A DNA stretch of 64,000 bases from Actinomadura macra NBRC 14102 (GTDB lineage Bacteria; Actinomycetota; Actinomycetes; Streptosporangiales; Streptosporangiaceae). Position 1 is the first letter of the stretch, and each line of letters begins with the position of its first letter. This document shows positions 45,073 through 52,997 of the stretch, one piece after another. The position numbers were made by a program, and so were the translations under genes. The notes under the pieces are model-generated. The model saw only the letters and a list, made by a program, of their open reading frames with translations, was not told where the DNA came from and searched no databases. The stretch is from positions 1-64,000 of the forward strand of contig NZ_BCQT01000010.1 in assembly GCF_001552215.1 (NCBI RefSeq). Direction: 5' to 3'.

Positions 45073-45393
45073 ATGACGGACTACTTGCAGGTCTCGACCA
45101 CCACCGACAGCCGTGAGGCGGGCATGGCGCTCATCAGCTCCGCGGTCGGCGCGAAGCTCGCGGCGTCGGGCCAGGTGTTCGGGCCCGCAGGATCAGCGTT
45201 CTGGCATCTCGGTGAGCTGGGGGCCGGCGAGGAGTGGCAGGTCTTTCTGCGCACGACGGGCGAGCGGTACGCCGAGCTGGAAGCGCACCTCATCGAGAAC
45301 CACCCCTGGGACAACCCCGAGGTGACCTACACGCGGATCGATGGCGGTTCGGCGGCGTACCTGGAGTGGCTCAGGCGGGAGACATCGTCTTAG
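45073..45393 (+). CDS. cutA: CutA1 divalent-ion tolerance protein
   Basis: A 106-residue CutA-family protein: YLQVSTTTDSREAGMALISSAV (first strand and helix), FWHLGELGAGEEWQVFLRTTGERYAELEAHLIENHPWDNPEV and the final strand. CutA forms stable trimers and is linked to copper tolerance, though the mechanism is unsettled. The usual central W-W and Cys positions are partly altered. TAGGGT 7 bases before the ATG suggests a leaderless transcript. As cargo of the element it is unusual. Its end overlaps the convergent regulator by 23 bases. Confidence 0.85.
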   Translation: MTDYLQVSTTTDSREAGMALISSAVGAKLAASGQVFGPAGSAFWHLGELGAGEEWQVFLRTTGERYAELEAHLIENHPWDNPEVTYTRIDGGSAAYLEWLRRETSS

Positions 45394-46624
45394 CCCGGTC
45401 GATCACCTCGGCCACGGCAGGGGTAGATGTGTGCGGGCGGAGCCTCTCGACCACCTCCGACACTCGTTTCCGTGGGCGGGAGGAGGCCACGTCACCGCCC
45501 AAGCTGATCGCGTCTCCCAGCGCACGGGCGGCCTTGGGGACCTGGTCGGCGTCGATGTGGGCCTCGGCGAGCCAGGTTAGGTACAGCGACTTGTCGCGCG
45601 CGTGCGCGTCGTCGTACCGATCGAGCGCCCAGGTCAGCGCCGGGACGGCACGGTCGGGGCGGCGCAGCACCGACCAGCATCGGCCGGTCATGATCTGGAG
45701 TTCGACGTCGTCCACCCAGCGGGCCCAGTCGGGCGCCGGGCCTTCCGGCGCGTCCTCGTTGAGTGCTTCGGCTGCTTGTCCGAGCGCGTGTTCGACCTCG
45801 CCCCGATGGGCAGGTCCGGCGACGGCGTGGGCCCACGCTGCCCGCTCGTGCAGCAGCGCGCGGACCGTGGCCGGGGTCCGCTTGTCGACGACACGGCAGG
45901 CTGCGTCGGCTTCCTCGGTTCCGGTGCGGCCCGTGGTCACCCGCTGGTAGGCGGTCAGGGCGAGCGAGTTGCCGATCAGGCCGGCGTCGCCGGCTTCGGT
46001 GGCTGCGGTCATCGAATCCCGGAACAGGCTGCGGGCGGCGTCCATCCGGCCGCCGTCCAGGGCTGCCCATCCCGCTTGTTGGGCCTGCTCGGCGAGCACG
46101 CCGAGCAGGGCACGGCCGGTTTCCTCGCGGTAGGTCGCAGTGTCGAACAGCTGCCGGGTCGCCGACAGTTCGGAGGCGTAAACGTTGTAGGTGTCCGCGC
46201 CGCCCAGGACGTCGTCGAGGCGGCGGAGGCGGGCCGTGCGGCGGCGGAGCTGCTCGACGGTACTCATGTCGATGCGCTGTCCCGTACGGCTGGTGAGCGT
46301 TGCCGGGGCGATGTTGAGGCCCGCCGCGGCGGCCGTGAGGCTCAGGAATCCTCTTCTCTCCACGGGGGCATCATCTCCCGTAGCGAAGAGGTGTTGCTGG
46401 GGGATTTCGAGCGCGGCGGCGTAGGCGGCGCGGTAGCGCGGGCCGACGTTGGTCTTGCCCCGTTCCCAACGTTTGACGTATCCGACGAGCGTTTCCAGGG
46501 CAGGGACCTGCGAACCTGTCAACGCGCCCCTGATCAACTCGGCCAGTTCTCGTTGCGTTAAGGCGCGGGCCTGGCGTTCGGCGCGTATCCGAGCACCGAT
46601 CACGTGCCGGTTGTCGGGCGTCAT
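45371..46624 (-). CDS. XRE-family regulator with TPR-like domain
   Basis: A 417-residue regulator: HTH in IGARIRAERQARALTQRELAELIRGALTGSQVPALETLVGYVKRWERGKTNVGP, with an insertion compared with the usual XRE domain, then a helical TPR-like region from about residue 95 (GWAALDGGRMDAARSLFRDSM and similar units). ATG 46624 is chosen; upstream frame includes low-complexity GGTRGAPGGHG. It is divergent from three small genes, one of which is homologous to the C-terminal half of the small protein beside the XRE-TPR gene near 3,000. Confidence 0.85.
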   Translation of the reverse strand: MTPDNRHVIGARIRAERQARALTQRELAELIRGALTGSQVPALETLVGYVKRWERGKTNVGPRYRAAYAAALEIPQQHLFATGDDAPVERRGFLSLTAAAAGLNIAPATLTSRTGQRIDMSTVEQLRRRTARLRRLDDVLGGADTYNVYASELSATRQLFDTATYREETGRALLGVLAEQAQQAGWAALDGGRMDAARSLFRDSMTAATEAGDAGLIGNSLALTAYQRVTTGRTGTEEADAACRVVDKRTPATVRALLHERAAWAHAVAGPAHRGEVEHALGQAAEALNEDAPEGPAPDWARWVDDVELQIMTGRCWSVLRRPDRAVPALTWALDRYDDAHARDKSLYLTWLAEAHIDADQVPKAARALGDAISLGGDVASSRPRKRVSEVVERLRPHTSTPAVAEVIDRAKTMSPA

Positions 46625-46764
46625 CACGTTCGTCGCACCTCGCGTGTCGCCATGCCCCCCGGGCGCCCCCCGGGTGCCCCCCATTTTGCCTCTATCGCCG
46701 TGGCAGCGCTTTCTCTTCACTGACAGTGACCGAAGAACAACGTGCATCGCACCGGGAGACGGGC

Positions 46765-47064
46765 ATGGCAGACACCTTCGACGGCACCGAGCATCTGCAC
46801 TCCTATCCGCGGCTCCACATGCTGATGAACGCCTTGGAGGGTCGCCGCTTCGCCGTGGAACTGCGGGCTAGCCCGCTGGCCATCATCGTGACCCGCCCGG
46901 ACGATCCCACAGGCGCGACACAGACGATCACGTGCAAGCCGCGCGTCACCGACCAGGACCGGATGTGGTTCTTCGACGAAGCCAACGGCGAGCCGATCGC
47001 CGAGGCCGAGCACATCGTCGACGCCGCGGTCATCATCGCGGGCCACCTGGCCCCGGCGCCGTGA
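46765..47064 (+). CDS. Small regulator-linked protein (ITCK family)
   Basis: A 99-residue protein: YPRLHMLMNALEGRRFAVEL, SPLAIIVTRPDD, TITCKPR, RMWFFDEANGEPIAEAEHIVDAAVII. By eye it matches residues 70-142 of the protein at 4651-5079, so this is a family associated with XRE-TPR regulators. ATG 46765 has GGGAG 6 bases upstream; a GTG at 46726 is the longer option. Stop overlaps the next start. Confidence 0.7.
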   Translation: MADTFDGTEHLHSYPRLHMLMNALEGRRFAVELRASPLAIIVTRPDDPTGATQTITCKPRVTDQDRMWFFDEANGEPIAEAEHIVDAAVIIAGHLAPAP

Positions 47065-47324
47065 GCGGGACCGAGGAGACCCGTGTCGGCGGTTACATCC
47101 TCAAGGGCGGGACCGGCGTGTACCTGCTGCTCGACCCGGAGACCGAAGACCCACGCGCCACGATCATCTCCCAGGGCAACGGGACATGGCGCGCCCGCAC
47201 CCTGGACGGCGAGGCCAAGACCTTCCAGCCGCCGGACGGGGTCGAGAACCCGGCGGTGTGGGTCGCCGAGCAGTTCGTCCCCACCTCCGACGCCGCCGCC
47301 GTGGAGGCCCCGGATGCCGGATGA
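47061..47324 (+). CDS. Small beta-rich protein
   Basis: An 87-residue protein from GTG in the preceding stop (GTGA). VGGYILKGGTGVYLLLDPETEDPRATI, SQGNGTWRARTLDG and FQPPDGVENPAVWVAEQFV indicate a small beta-sheet protein. No family recognised. Overlaps the following gene by 11 bases. Confidence 0.65.
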   Translation: MSGTEETRVGGYILKGGTGVYLLLDPETEDPRATIISQGNGTWRARTLDGEAKTFQPPDGVENPAVWVAEQFVPTSDAAAVEAPDAG

Positions 47325-47646
47325 GCTGAAGGTCGATCCGTTCGGGCCGTTGGACGCGCTGTACGCCGCCGTCCGGCGATGCGCTCCGCAGGTGGCGGTG
47401 ACGCGCGCCCGTGTCCCGGAGCAGTACAGCGTGCCCATGCTGGGGATGGTCGGGGCTCTGGGGATGCGGTTGCACGTGTCCTACGAGGGTCGTCCGGCGC
47501 GGCGAATCCACTGGGACGGCGACGCCTACGTGTGGGTGTCCGGCCCCGACTACGGGGTGCAGTTGCCCGCCGATCCGGAGCAGGCCGCGATGCGGGTGGG
47601 CAGGGCACTCGGCGCGCCGGTGTCCCCAGCCCCTTCCAGGGGGTAG
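47314..47646 (+). CDS. Small protein, third gene of the regulator-linked set
   Basis: A 110-residue protein: DPFGPLDALYAAVRRCAPQV, MLGMVGALGMRLHVSYEGRPARRIHWDGDAYVWVSGPDYG, then a helix ADPEQAAMRVGRALGAP. The middle resembles a short beta meander with aromatic residues. Starts inside the previous gene. Function unknown; probably works with the regulator encoded divergently. Confidence 0.65.
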   Translation: MPDELKVDPFGPLDALYAAVRRCAPQVAVTRARVPEQYSVPMLGMVGALGMRLHVSYEGRPARRIHWDGDAYVWVSGPDYGVQLPADPEQAAMRVGRALGAPVSPAPSRG

Positions 47647-47730
47647 AGCCGGGGCGGCGCCGCCGGAACCGACCGCTGCGGACGGCCGCGTCGCCCCTAC
47701 CAGAGGCCACCATCGGTGGGCGGTATGCGC

Positions 47731-48063
47731 TTAACTGGGAAGACGCGAGTACTTGACCGCTCTGCCATCGATACGGGTGATCGTTAGATGCTTCCCATCT
47801 GAAGAGATCACGCAAGTTCCAGATACTTTGCTCGCGCCGCAGTCGAGGTCGACTCGGTATGTCCGGTCGCGCTGCTCTGCCTTAAAGGCCCCCGTGCAAC
47901 CTACGTTCTCTCCTTGCCCAGCCACGGTGCCATCGCTGCGAAACTCGATGGTTTCTCTCTCCTGCTCCTCGCGCCACTGCCCGACGATGGATGTGGAGCT
48001 GCCCGAACATGCAGTGATCCCCGCGATCCCCGCGATCGTGGCGACAAGTAAGCTGCGGCGCAC
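47731..48063 (-). CDS. Small lipoprotein
   Basis: A 110-residue exported lipoprotein with signal MRRSLLVATIAGIAGITACS; the lipobox is ITAC with Cys at residue 19. The mature part (IVGQWREEQERETIEFRSDGTVAGQGENVGCTGAF, GTCVISSDGKHLTITRIDG) has the beta-barrel-like pattern of short lipocalin-type proteins, with three further Cys. GTG 48063 has GGGGG upstream. Third-position bias is weaker than in neighbours, suggesting transfer. Confidence 0.75.
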   Translation of the reverse strand: MRRSLLVATIAGIAGITACSGSSTSIVGQWREEQERETIEFRSDGTVAGQGENVGCTGAFKAEQRDRTYRVDLDCGASKVSGTCVISSDGKHLTITRIDGRAVKYSRLPS

Positions 48064-48072
48064 CTGGGCCCC

Positions 48073-48463
48073 CTAGGCATCGGTAACAGACCTCCGCAGA
48101 ATCCCCGACCAGGCGACGTCCTTCAACTGAATCAAGCAGAACGTTAGATCCGCGAGATGGTTGAGGAAAGCGAGCGTCTTCGTACTCCACACGAACCCGA
48201 TTCGCCTCCGTGTGGAGCACGAAACGGGCCCCGCCCTCCCGCGAGGAGGACGAGGCCCGATCGTGTCGGCAGGCTTCCCCGCCTGCCGACGACCAGAGGA
48301 TGCGGCCACGCAGGTCGACCAGCTCGGCCAGCTCTCCGGTGATGAGCACGATGGCGGGCGCGTACTGCGCCTCACGGTCCCGCTCGGAGGCGCGGGCGTT
48401 GCGCGCGGCCCGCTTCTCGTCCGCGGGGCTGGTGCCGGATCCCTCCGGCGGGTCGTCGGTCAC
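48073..48463 (-). pseudogene. Small helical protein, probable frameshift
   Basis: From GTG 48463 the frame is good (ADEKRAARNARASERDREAQ, YAPAIVLITGELAELVDLRG) to about 48,180, then codon bias collapses and the frame would run on through the lipoprotein gene to 47882. In the neighbouring frame a plausible end exists (TLAFLNHLADLTFCLIQLKD...) that stops at 48073, 10 bases before the lipoprotein start. So a one-base shift near 48,160-48,200 is likely. Family unknown. Confidence 0.4.
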
Positions 48464-48582
48464 AAGACACCTCGGCGTGTCGTGGGTGGAGGGATGTCTC
48501 GGCGGTAGGGAGGTACCACCGCCGAGCAGGAAAGGTGATCAAATATGGACTCGTCCAGGACGTGGGTCCGGCGTGTCGAGGC

Positions 48583-48669
48583 TCAGTCCGCAGGGCCCTC
48601 GTCGAGGAACCCGTGCCGGTCGACCTGCAGCTCGACGAGGGCACCGACGGTGATCTGCGGGGCGGTCAC
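48583..48669 (-). CDS. 28-residue peptide coupled to the antirepressor gene
   Basis: GTG 48669 overlaps the antirepressor stop (GTGA) and encodes VTAPQITVGALVELQVDRHG and FLDEGPAD. Codon bias is normal and the overlap suggests translation. Too short to assign. Confidence 0.4.
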   Translation of the reverse strand: MTAPQITVGALVELQVDRHGFLDEGPAD

Positions 48670-49466
48670 GGCGACCTCACCGCCCCGGGGTAGTGCCGGC
48701 CGACCTCGGCCCACGCCGTGTGGAACAGGTCGAGGTCGCGGTGGGTGTAGACCCCCACAGGGCGGTACACCCCGTCGATGGGCCGCTTGATCTTCTGCGG
48801 GTCCTGCCCGTAGCGGGCCCGGTACAGCGCGGCCACCGCCGTCCCGAGGCGGGTACGCGCCGACCGCATCGTCTTGCCGGTCAGCCCCTTGTCCTCGACG
48901 TACTCCTGGCAGGTGATGGTCATGTCGGCGGGGTCGATCTGGGGTTCCTCGCCGGTCATGCGCGCCAGGAGGGTGCGCGACATCCCCTCCAGGTAGGAGG
49001 AGTTCACCAGGCCGTACCGCTTGGCGACACCGACGGCTTCGAGCTGGGCGCGGGTGCGCGCGGCGAGCACTTCAAGCTGGTCCGCGGTCGCCCGCGGATT
49101 GAGCGCGCCACCGTTGAACACGTAGTCGGCGAGGGCGTCGGCCAGTTCGCACTGCCACCGGACGATGCGGTCACGGGCTGCGTCGTCCTTGATCCGCGAG
49201 GAGTCGATCGTCACGATCCACGTGGGGATGATCCGGTAGGAGATCACGAAGTGTTCGCGAACCCGGTCGTCACCGGGGAGCTGAACGTGCATGACACACG
49301 CTCGTCCCTGTGACCAGGGAGAACGCTCGATGCGCTGCTTCTGGCCGTTGGGATCAAGACCGATCGGCGTGGTAAGGCGGTGGAGCGGGAGGCCAGGGTC
49401 GCCGCTGGGCATCTGAACCACGGGGAACTGCTCCCCGTCGAAGACGAACGGCTGCAGCTCGGTCAT
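48666..49466 (-). CDS. Phage antirepressor-like protein
   Basis: A 266-residue protein. The N-terminal about 120 residues (FDGEQFPVVQMPSGDPGLPL, IGLDPNGQKQRIERSPW, FVISYRIIPTWIVTIDSSRIKDDAARDRIVRWQCELADALADYVFN) match the layout of the P22 antirepressor N-terminal domain. The C-terminal part is a separate helical region. Antirepressors inactivate a phage-type repressor to permit excision. It overlaps the excisionase-like gene by ATGA, and both are divergent from the XRE repressor. Confidence 0.75.
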   Translation of the reverse strand: MTELQPFVFDGEQFPVVQMPSGDPGLPLHRLTTPIGLDPNGQKQRIERSPWSQGRACVMHVQLPGDDRVREHFVISYRIIPTWIVTIDSSRIKDDAARDRIVRWQCELADALADYVFNGGALNPRATADQLEVLAARTRAQLEAVGVAKRYGLVNSSYLEGMSRTLLARMTGEEPQIDPADMTITCQEYVEDKGLTGKTMRSARTRLGTAVAALYRARYGQDPQKIKRPIDGVYRPVGVYTHRDLDLFHTAWAEVGRHYPGAVRSP

Positions 49467-49819
49467 GCCGACCTCCGGGAAGTCTCGTCGAGAGCGGCCG
49501 AGAACGGCTGCCCGGGGTCTTCGATGCCGAGGCTGCGCAGGAGATCGGCGCGCGTAACGCGGTACTGGCTGCCGATGCGCAGGACGGGGCAGGGGAACTC
49601 GCCCGCGCGTGCCAGCTCGTGAGACTTCGTCCTGCCAAGGTCCCAGGCTCGGCCTGCGGTCACGAGATCGAAGGCAACCGGGAGGGCGAGCACTTCGTCC
49701 CGGGTCAGGGGCCTGCCTTTCCCTCGGGGCTCGTCTCGGTCCTCCCCAGTCGGAGAGTCGAAGACTTCCTCGCGCGCCAGGGTCCTGCCCTTCGCCTTGA
49801 TGGCGCCGTGATCCTTCAT
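49463..49819 (-). CDS. Excisionase-like winged-helix protein
   Basis: A 118-residue protein. The C-terminal part (LPVAFDLVTAGRAWDLGRTKSHELARAGEFPCPVLRIGSQYRVTRADLLRSLGI) is the MerR-like fold of actinobacterial excisionases/AlpA-type proteins that bend DNA at attachment sites. The N-terminal about 45 residues are charged and contain two GR-LTREEV-like repeats (GRTLAREEVF, GRPLTRDEVL). First gene of the xis-antirepressor unit. Confidence 0.8.
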   Translation of the reverse strand: MKDHGAIKAKGRTLAREEVFDSPTGEDRDEPRGKGRPLTRDEVLALPVAFDLVTAGRAWDLGRTKSHELARAGEFPCPVLRIGSQYRVTRADLLRSLGIEDPGQPFSAALDETSRRSA

Positions 49820-49875
49820 GGAGTTGACCTTTCAGGTGGGCACGCTGCCGCCTGTCGGACCGTGCCGGATCGTGT

Positions 49876-49890
49876 CATCCAATGCGGATG
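49876..49890. promoter_or_regulatory. Repressor operator copy 1
   Basis: CATCC-AATGC-GGATG, an inverted repeat with 5-base spacer, in the divergent promoter region between the excisionase-like and XRE genes. The same arms recur at 49955-49969. Confidence 0.65.
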
Positions 49891-49954
49891 GGACATGCAC
49901 ATAAACAGGATAGGTCGGTCTCACTGGATCGGCAACCCAGATGCGCGTAGAGTC

Positions 49955-49969
49955 CATCCCGTTCGGATG
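49955..49969. promoter_or_regulatory. Repressor operator copy 2
   Basis: CATCC-CGTTC-GGATG, extended to TCCATCC...GGATGGA, ends 10 bases before the GTG of the XRE gene. Centre-to-centre distance to copy 1 is 79 bases. The pair would let one repressor control both directions. Confidence 0.65.
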
Positions 49970-49979
49970 GAGGCAGAAC

Positions 49980-50804
49980 GTGACGGACGATCACGCATCG
50001 GAAGCGAACGGGCCGGAGCCGGGATCTCTAGGGCTCATGCGCGAGGAAAACCTCGCTGAGCGCATCGAATACGAGATGCGTCACCGCCGGTGGTCGCAAG
50101 AGCGCCTGGCCGCAGAGATGGCGAAGGCCGGACACCCGATCCACCAGTCGGCCATCTCGAAGATCATCAAGCCGAAAGACGGAAAACGGCGGACGATCAG
50201 CGTTGATGAGGCGATCGGGTTTGCGAAGGTCTTCGAGACATCACTGGAAGGGTTGATGTCGCCGATGGGGGCAGCTTTCAACCAAGAGATTCGCAAGCTC
50301 ATGCAGGACATTAATCACCTGACCGAACTAAGAGCGAATCTGGCCAAAGAAACAAACTCTCTTTGGGACCGCCTGAAAGATCTCCTGCAAGACAAGGAAG
50401 TGGTCAACCGTCTGACACAGGACTTGAAAAGATTCGGATATTCCCATCTCGACGCCCTAGCAGTTATTGAAGGATGGCTCTCTGAGGCCGCTATTAGATA
50501 TCAGCTTGCCGACCTGCGCGAGAATGCCGCAGAGGCGGGAGAAGAATGGCACAAGCTTCGAGATGAGCAGCTGGAGCTTCTCGATGACCTAAGTAAACTG
50601 ATTGAGCGAATAGAGTCCAAAGACCCGCCAACTCTGGACGAACGGAAGACCATCACGCGGGCTGTCAGGAGCACCTGGATCACGAGTCGCGACCTCTACA
50701 CCTTGCTAGCAAGACGCCGAGGGGAATTGACAATCCCCCAGGGGGAGATCGATTCAACACGCGAATGGATTGAGCGAGCGAAGCGTCTCCTTCTGGAGAT
50801 GTAG
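49980..50804 (+). CDS. XRE-type repressor with coiled-coil domain
   Basis: A 274-residue protein: HTH in LAERIEYEMRHRRWSQERLAAEMAKAGHPIHQSAISKII with a following wing (KDGKRRTISVDEAIGFAKVF), then a long helical region (LMQDINHLTELRANLAKETNSLWDRLKDLL, LLDDLSKLIERIES) likely a coiled coil. Codons are noticeably A/T-richer than the host, indicating transfer. GTG 49980 follows GGAGGCAG. Its place between integrase and the divergent xis-antirepressor unit suggests it is the element's repressor. Confidence 0.8.
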   Translation: MTDDHASEANGPEPGSLGLMREENLAERIEYEMRHRRWSQERLAAEMAKAGHPIHQSAISKIIKPKDGKRRTISVDEAIGFAKVFETSLEGLMSPMGAAFNQEIRKLMQDINHLTELRANLAKETNSLWDRLKDLLQDKEVVNRLTQDLKRFGYSHLDALAVIEGWLSEAAIRYQLADLRENAAEAGEEWHKLRDEQLELLDDLSKLIERIESKDPPTLDERKTITRAVRSTWITSRDLYTLLARRRGELTIPQGEIDSTREWIERAKRLLLEM

Positions 50805-50823
50805 CCCCAAGGAGAGGGGGAAG

Positions 50824-52432
50824 ATGAAGGGCTCCACCTACAAGAGGTGCCGGTGCCGCGGCGCCGACGGCAAGGAGATCGGCGCCGACTGCCCAAGGCT
50901 TCACCGTAAGGACGGATCCTGGAACCCTCGGCACGGCACGTGGTACTTCCAGATCGAACTGGAGCCCGGCCCGAACGGAAAGCGCCGCAAGCTCCGCCGC
51001 GGCGGGTTCGAGTCCGAGGACGATGCCGAGGACGCGATGGACGAGGCCAAGGAGAAGGAGGCTCGCGGCGGGAACGCCCAGGCCGACGAACTCACCGGGC
51101 CGTACCTCGACGACTGGCTAAAGGCACACAAGGGCCTGCGCCGGACCACTCGGCAACTCTACGAGGGGCACATCCGCAATTACCTGAAACCGCACCTCGG
51201 CCATATCAGGCTGCATCGGCTACGCGTGAAGCACCTCGACGCGATGTTCGAGGCGATCGACGTGGAGAACGCGGTGACTGTGCAGGCGAACGAGGACCGA
51301 CGCGGGCTGCGGGCTGCGGGCTGCTGCGCGGGATGCCTGGCGTGCCGGTGACAAGAAGGCGCACCGGGAGGCTCTCGGCCAGCTGGCCGAGCTGCCGCCA
51401 CATCGGCGGCCGGCGAGCGCGGCGACGAAACAGCGAATCAAGGCGACGCTTCGGAAGGCGCTGAACGACGCCCTGCCCGAGGGCCTAGTGAAGGTGAACG
51501 TCGCCAAGCTCGTCAAGCTCGACCCAGGAAAGCGCCCCAGGCCGCTGGTATGGACAGCGGACCGGGTCCGCGTGTGGCAGGAGCGGTACGACAGGGAGGT
51601 GGAGGTCGCGCGCACGGCCGCCGCCGGCCGCCCCGTGAACGTGTTGAGGATATGGCTGGGTCTCCCCCGCCCGTCGAAGGTGATGGTGTGGACCCCGGCG
51701 CAGACCGGCCTGTTCCTGGACCGTGCGGCGCTCCACAGGCTGTACGCCCTGTTCCACCTGGTGGCGTTCACCGGCCTGCGCCGCGGTGAGGCGTGCGGTA
51801 TCGAGTGGGCCGACATGAACCTCGACGCAGGAGAGATCGCGATCCGCAACCAGCGAGTCATGGTCTCCTACACCGACATCGAGGACAGCGCGCCCAAGAC
51901 CGATGCCAGCGACGACACGATCCCGCTGGACTCCACCTCGGTGAAGGTGCTGAAGGTGTGGCGGGCGCAGCAGAACGAGGAGCGCCTCGCATGGGGCGAG
52001 GCGTGGGTCGAGTCTGGGAAGGTGTTCACCCGGGAGGACGGGGAGGCCCTCCACCCTGACCACGTCTACCAGCTGTTCGAGCGCCTGGCGTTCGAGGCGG
52101 GACTTCCGCCGATCCGCCTTCACGATCTGCGGCACGGCGCGGCGACGCTAATGCTCGCCGCCGGGGCGGAGATGAAGCTGGTCCAAGCGATGTTGCGGCA
52201 CTCCTCGATCACGATCACCTCGGACACGTACACGAGCGTGCTCTCGGAGGTCGCCCGGCAGGCCGCGGAGGCGGCCGTCGCGCTCGTTCCCCGGGCGGTC
52301 GCGGTAAGCGAGTCCGGGAGCGATGGCCTCCCCTTGGCCTCCCAGAACGACGGCCCGCGCGTGAGAGGCTCATCGGAAGCTAAGAAACCCCAGGTAGCAA
52401 GGATGAATCATGGAGCCGGCGAGGGGACTTGA
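50824..52432 (+). pseudogene. Tyrosine-recombinase integrase, frameshifted
   Basis: The first frame (ATG 50824, AGGAGAGGGGG upstream) encodes the arm-binding and core-binding part (KGSTYKRCRCRGADGKEIG, LDDWLKAHKGLRRTTRQLYEGHIRNYLKPHLG). It breaks at 51302-51322, where GCGGGCT occurs three times in tandem. Removing one 7-base unit restores a continuous frame with the catalytic domain: FTGLRRGEACGIEW (Arg), LHDLRHGAATLM (HxxR), LRHSSITITSDTYTSV (His, Tyr). The last codons lie inside the tRNA-derived repeat. As written the protein would be truncated before the catalytic half. Confidence 0.85.
51302..51322 (+). repeat. Triplicated 7-base unit GCGGGCT in the integrase
   Basis: Three exact copies in tandem. 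Two copies would keep the integrase frame; three shift it. A possible slippage site. Confidence 0.88.
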
Positions 52433-52457
52433 ACCCCTAACCTTCTGTTTACAAGAC
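52411..52457. repeat. Integrase-proximal attachment-site repeat
   Basis: Identical over 47 bases to 43689-43735; forms the 3' part of the intact tRNA-Thr gene and the end of the integrase gene. Confidence 0.92.
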
Positions 52458-52486
52458 AGATGCTCTGCCAATTGAGCTACGCCGGC
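52411..52486 (-). tRNA. tRNA-Thr (anticodon TGT)
   Basis: A 76-base gene with 7-bp acceptor stem (GCCGGCG/CGCCGGC), D-loop CTCAATTGGCAGAGC, anticodon stem TCTGT/ACAGA with loop CTTGTAA, T-arm AGGGGTTCAAGTCCCCT, and encoded CCA. Anticodon TGT reads ACA (Thr). It is the integration target of the 8.7-kb element, which restores its 3' end. Confidence 0.96.
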
Positions 52487-52649
52487 GGGCTCGTCCCGCA
52501 TCGTAGTCGACGTGGTGGGGGGCTCGCTCGGGGGTTGGCCGGGGTGGGCCTTGGTGAAGATTTTGGTGCGGGGTGTCGATGTGGCGGGTGGGCGTTCGTG
52601 TAGAGGGTGAGGGGCCGGCCAGGCCCGGACGCGGACGCTAGGAGGAAGC

Positions 52650-52997
52650 ATGAAGTTGTACGCGCTGAACATGTTCCAGCCGGAGGGGTCGATCCCGCCG
52701 CCGGAGGTTCTGGGGAAGGTGATGGCGGAGCTCGCGGAGGTGCGGCGGGAGCTGGAGGCGGCGGAGGCGTGGGTGTTCGGCGCCGGGCTGCATTCGCAGG
52801 ACGCCAGTACCGTCGTCCGGCTTCAGGGGGACGAGGTGGTCGCCACGGACGGGCCGTTCGCGGAGGGGAAGGAGTTCCTCGGCGGGATCACGATCATCAA
52901 GGTCGAGGATCTGGACGCGGCGCTGGAGTGGGCTGGGCAGTATGCCCGGATCACCGGGCTGCCGATCGAGGTGCGGCCGTTCCAGGGCGAGGTCTGA
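52650..52997 (+). CDS. YciI-like DGPF protein
   Basis: A 115-residue YCII-related protein: MKLYALNMFQPEG..., VVRLQGDEVVATDGPFAEGKEFLGGITIIKVEDLDAALEWA. The TDGPFAE motif is the DGPF signature of ECF42-associated proteins. AGGAGG precedes the ATG. The next gene, an ECF sigma factor, starts with TTG immediately after its stop, as expected for the pair. Confidence 0.9.
   Translation: MKLYALNMFQPEGSIPPPEVLGKVMAELAEVRRELEAAEAWVFGAGLHSQDASTVVRLQGDEVVATDGPFAEGKEFLGGITIIKVEDLDAALEWAGQYARITGLPIEVRPFQGEV

Larger units (their letters stand above)
43736..52457. mobile_element. Integrative element in tRNA-Thr(TGT)
   Basis: An 8.7-kb insertion bounded by 47-bp direct repeats, one within an intact tRNA-Thr. 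In order it carries an RHH regulator, two small genes, cutA, an XRE-TPR regulator with three small genes, a lipoprotein, an antirepressor-like gene, an excisionase-like gene, an XRE repressor and an integrase. No capsid, portal, terminase, FtsK-like transfer or replication gene is visible, so it is a genomic island, satellite or remnant. The integrase is frameshifted, so mobility is doubtful in this sequence. Confidence 0.85.

Noticed and set aside
47882..48072. Extension of the frame from 48463 through the lipoprotein gene
   Set aside because: It would overlap a well-supported lipoprotein gene on the same strand with poor codon bias; a frameshift is more likely.
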